From: Nitratireductor sp.
Lineage (GTDB): Bacteria > Pseudomonadota > Alphaproteobacteria > Rhizobiales > Rhizobiaceae
Length of the DNA: 6,929 nt
Assembly (NCBI GenBank): GCA_020441735.1
Contig: JAGRLQ010000202.1
Span: forward strand, 1 to 6,929
Reading direction: 5' to 3'
The position numbers were made by a program, and so were the translations under genes. Of this stretch, positions 5,048-6,929 are shown piece by piece (position 1 is the first letter of the stretch; each line of letters begins with the position of its first letter). Below the pieces are notes generated by a model. It did no database searches. It was not told the origin of the DNA and saw only the letters and a list, made by a program, of their open reading frames with translations.

Positions 5048-6453
5048 CAGGTGAAGCCGCCACCAATGCATCGCATGCCGGCGGGCAACCGGCGCGGGAT
5101 CCGGCGGATGGCCGTATCCTGTTTTTGGACGATGAAGAGGATATCCGCATTTCCACCCGTCAGGCCTTCGATCTCGATGGTCTCGAACTGGAGTGCTTCG
5201 ATGCTGCCGAAAAGATACTGGCCGAGATAAGGCCCGGCTTTTCAGGTGTCATCATCACAGACATCCGCATGCCGGGCATGGACGGGATTGAACTGCTCGG
5301 CAAGGTACTGGAAACCGATCCCGATCTGCCGGTGATCCTGGTAACCGGTCATGGCGACATTCAGTTGGCGGTGGAGGCGATGCGCCGCGGTGCCTACGAC
5401 TTCATCGAAAAGCCCTTCACCACCGCCCACCTGATAGCAGTATCGAGGAAAGCGCTGGAAAAACGCGCGCTGACCCTGGAATTGCGCCGTCTGCGCTCTG
5501 GTGCCCATGGTATCGATGTCCTGGAAGCAACCCTGCCGGGACGTTCCGAGATCATGCGGGAAACGCGAAAACAGATCAGGGCAGCGGCACAGGCCGGCAT
5601 GGATCTTTTGATCGTCGGCGAAACCGGCACGGGCAAGGACATTACCGCCCGGGCCATCCACCGGTTGAGCGAGCGGGCAGAAAAGCCTTTTGTTTCGATA
5701 AATTGTGGGGCAATCCCTGCCGACCATTTCGAAAGCGAACTGTTTGGCCATGAAGTTGGCGCCTTTCCCGGTGCGCTGCGGGCACGTTACGGTCGGCTGG
5801 AGCATGCCCGTGGCGGTACCGTCTTCCTCGACGAAGTGGAAAGCATGCCGTTTGAGTTACAGATCAAGTTTCTGCAGGTTCTGCAGGACCGATCCATCAG
5901 ACGGCTGGGTTCCAACGAGACCATCGAACTCGATGTTCGGTTCATTGCAGCCTCGAAAGTCGATCTCGCAAAGGAAGTCGGCGGTGGCCGCTTTCGCCAG
6001 GATCTCCTGTTCCGGCTGAATGCCGTGACCATCCGACTGCCGGAACTGGCGCTGCGCCCGGGCGACATTCCGCTTCTGTTTTCGGGCTTTGTTCAGGAGG
6101 CGGCGAACCGCCATCAGGTTGAACCGCCTACAGCGGCGCCAATGCTGCTGACCGATTTGTCGTCCCGGGCGTGGCCGGGCAATGTGCGTGAGCTCAAGAA
6201 CGCGGCAGAACGTTTTGCCCTCGGGCTCGATCTGTTCGGCGGTGAGCGTGCAGACTCATCACACGAAACACCCGGCAGCACTTTGGCAGAGCACATGTCC
6301 GAGCATGAACGCAAACTGATCGCCTCCAGCCTTGCCGCCCATGGCGGCAGTCTCAAACCGGTATACGAGGCGCTCGGCATTTCCCGTAAATCGCTTTATG
6401 AAAAGATGCAGCGCCACGGTTTGTCGCGCGAAGACTACCTCGACAAGCAGTAA
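5044..6453 (+). CDS. dctD: DctD-like AAA+ enhancer-binding response regulator
   Basis: A 469-residue cytoplasmic response regulator of the NtrC/DctD architecture. The receiver domain (about 24-135) has the acidic pocket DDEED, phospho-acceptor Asp73 in ITDIRMPG, Thr101 and Lys123 (IEKPF). The AAA+ domain (about 165-395) shows Walker A GETGTGKD (192-199), Walker B GTVFLDEVES (258-267), arginine-finger region FRQDLLFRLN (317-326) and WPGNVREL (378-385, sensor II). A Fis-type helix-turn-helix ends the protein (GGSLKPVYEALGISRKSLYE). The sigma54-contact loop reads GAFPGA (239-244) instead of GAFTGA. All other catalytic motifs look intact. The start ATG overlaps the dctB stop (ATGA); AGGAGG at 5025-5030 is rather far (13 bases), so translational coupling is likely. 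It should be phosphorylated by the upstream kinase and control the TRAP genes that follow. Family assignment is firm; the target promoter is inferred. Confidence 0.88.
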   Translation: MTGEAATNASHAGGQPARDPADGRILFLDDEEDIRISTRQAFDLDGLELECFDAAEKILAEIRPGFSGVIITDIRMPGMDGIELLGKVLETDPDLPVILVTGHGDIQLAVEAMRRGAYDFIEKPFTTAHLIAVSRKALEKRALTLELRRLRSGAHGIDVLEATLPGRSEIMRETRKQIRAAAQAGMDLLIVGETGTGKDITARAIHRLSERAEKPFVSINCGAIPADHFESELFGHEVGAFPGALRARYGRLEHARGGTVFLDEVESMPFELQIKFLQVLQDRSIRRLGSNETIELDVRFIAASKVDLAKEVGGGRFRQDLLFRLNAVTIRLPELALRPGDIPLLFSGFVQEAANRHQVEPPTAAPMLLTDLSSRAWPGNVRELKNAAERFALGLDLFGGERADSSHETPGSTLAEHMSEHERKLIASSLAAHGGSLKPVYEALGISRKSLYEKMQRHGLSREDYLDKQ

Positions 6454-6716
6454 AATGCCCACCAGGCCGCCGCGCAGCGCTGGCCCGATTGCCCACAACA
6501 CCTCACTATTGGCTTCTGCCGATCGAACCGGCGGGTGGAAAACGACACACGCCCGACGGGCGATGTTACCGTTTCCACACATTGCCTGCCGTAAATCGCC
6601 GGTTGGTCACATTTGACGGTTAGGATTCCTTGACGGGTGGGAGGTGCTTGGGCTCTTTGCCGCCAGCCTGGGCCATCCGGGTCCGGAGGAAACTTTATCA
6701 ACGGGAGGTACTATCC
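6454..6716. other. dctD-dctP intergenic region with dyad symmetry
   Basis: This 263-bp gap has no open frame I can support. I compared every GG-N10-GC spacing in it with TGGCACG-N4-TTGC and found only poor matches (for example at 6649-6664 and 6639-6653). TTGACG at 6630-6635 could be a -35 element, but the -10 at the correct distance is CTCTTT, which is weak. No U-tailed hairpin marks the end of dctD, so read-through into dctP is possible. The dctP ribosome binding site GGGAGG occupies 6703-6708. Confidence 0.6.
6526..6604. repeat. Nested inverted repeats upstream of dctP
   Basis: Three pairs of inverted repeats are nested. Inner: CGCCCG (6550-6555), A, CGGGCG (6557-6562). Middle: GTGGAAAACG (6535-6544) against CGTTTCCAC (6570-6578), one A unpaired, centred on the same base as the inner pair. 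Outer: AACCGGCG (6526-6533) against CGCCGGTT (6597-6604), centred about 9 bp to the right. This could be an upstream activating site for the DctD-like protein, or a folded leader RNA. It is not a terminator, since no T-run follows. The symmetry is directly visible; the role is inferred. Confidence 0.5.
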
Positions 6717-6929
6717 ATGAAATTCCTCAAAACCTTTGCCATTGCAGCCGGTCTTCTGACCACCACGGCATTTGGCGCCGCCGCCAATTGCGATGATGGC
6801 GAAATGGTCATCAAGTTCAGCCATGTGGTTGCCGCAACCGGCCACCCGAAAGGCGATGCCGCAACCATGCTGGCAGAGCGGGTGAACACCGAAATGAACG
6901 GCAAAGCCTGCATGGAGGTCTTCCCGAAC
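6717..6929 (+). CDS. dctP: TRAP-type C4-dicarboxylate solute-binding protein DctP, 5' part only
   Basis: The first 71 codons are present and the gene runs off the right edge. The product starts with a Sec signal peptide (MKFLKTFAIAAGLLTTTAFG, then AAA), so it is a periplasmic binding protein. The mature part contains CDDGEMVIKFSHVVAATGHP, then KGDAATMLAERVNTEMNGK and ACMEVFPN, matching the N-terminal domain of DctP-family proteins that capture organic acids and deliver them to the DctQ-DctM membrane subunits. Cys25 and Cys65 are placed so that a disulfide is possible, as I recall for this subgroup. GGGAGG at 6703-6708 is 8 bases before the ATG, an excellent ribosome binding site. The DctB/DctD pair directly upstream is its probable regulator. 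The ligand-contacting arginine of the family lies beyond the window, so substrate is not testable here; a C4-dicarboxylate is the default guess. Confidence 0.87.
   Translation, partial: MKFLKTFAIAAGLLTTTAFGAAANCDDGEMVIKFSHVVAATGHPKGDAATMLAERVNTEMNGKACMEVFPN

Noticed and set aside
6639..6664. Possible sigma54 promoters at GGGAGGTGCTTGGGC or TGGGCTCTTTGCCGCC
   Set aside because: Each keeps the GG-N10-GC spacing but misses most other consensus positions (no CAC after GG, no TT before GC).

Overview
The window looks like chromosomal DNA of an alphaproteobacterium, most likely of the Hyphomicrobiales (Rhizobiales). The reasons are the GC-rich coding style, a bacterial transglutaminase-like cysteine peptidase (BTLCP) gene, a DUF3750 gene, a DctB/DctD pair beside a DctP-type binding protein, and sites resembling CtrA and FNR/FixK boxes. 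This taxonomic placement is inferred from gene families only.

Layout, left to right. (1) Bases 1-161, minus strand: the 5' end of an exported BTLCP-family gene, cut by the window edge. (2) Bases 162-554: a divergent intergenic region of about 390 bp. It holds a full CtrA-type box (TTAA-N7-TTAA) plus a second TTAACCAT octamer, a perfect 16-bp-arm hairpin, and a perfect FNR/FixK-type anaerobox ahead of the next gene. (3) Bases 555-1340: a membrane-anchored DUF3750 protein that contains a perfect 24-bp palindrome in its coding sequence. (4) Bases 1341-1487: two related palindromes centred 42 bp apart, the second lying over the -35 element of a good sigma70-like promoter; they are probably autoregulatory operators of the MarR-family gene that follows. 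(5) Bases 1488-3101: marR and a Tas-like aldo/keto reductase, 45 bp apart with no terminator between them, so probably one transcript. (6) Bases 3102-3235: a short gap with a candidate sigma70 promoter. (7) Bases 3236-6453: a DctB-like sensor kinase and a DctD-like AAA+ response regulator overlapping by 4 bp (ATGA). (8) Bases 6454-6716: an intergenic region with nested dyad symmetry but no convincing -24/-12 promoter. (9) Bases 6717-6929: the first 71 codons of a DctP-type TRAP solute-binding protein.

The right half is probably a sense-and-import module. The kinase would sense a periplasmic carboxylate and phosphorylate the regulator, which would control the TRAP transporter beginning with dctP (membrane subunits presumably beyond the window). 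The point most worth checking is that the regulator carries GAFPGA where sigma54 activators normally carry GAFTGA, in a window where I could not find a strong sigma54 promoter for dctP. The left and middle parts are separate transcription units with unusually legible regulatory sites. I see no mobile element, CRISPR array, RNA gene or clearly new multi-gene system; the novelty is in regulatory architecture rather than gene content.
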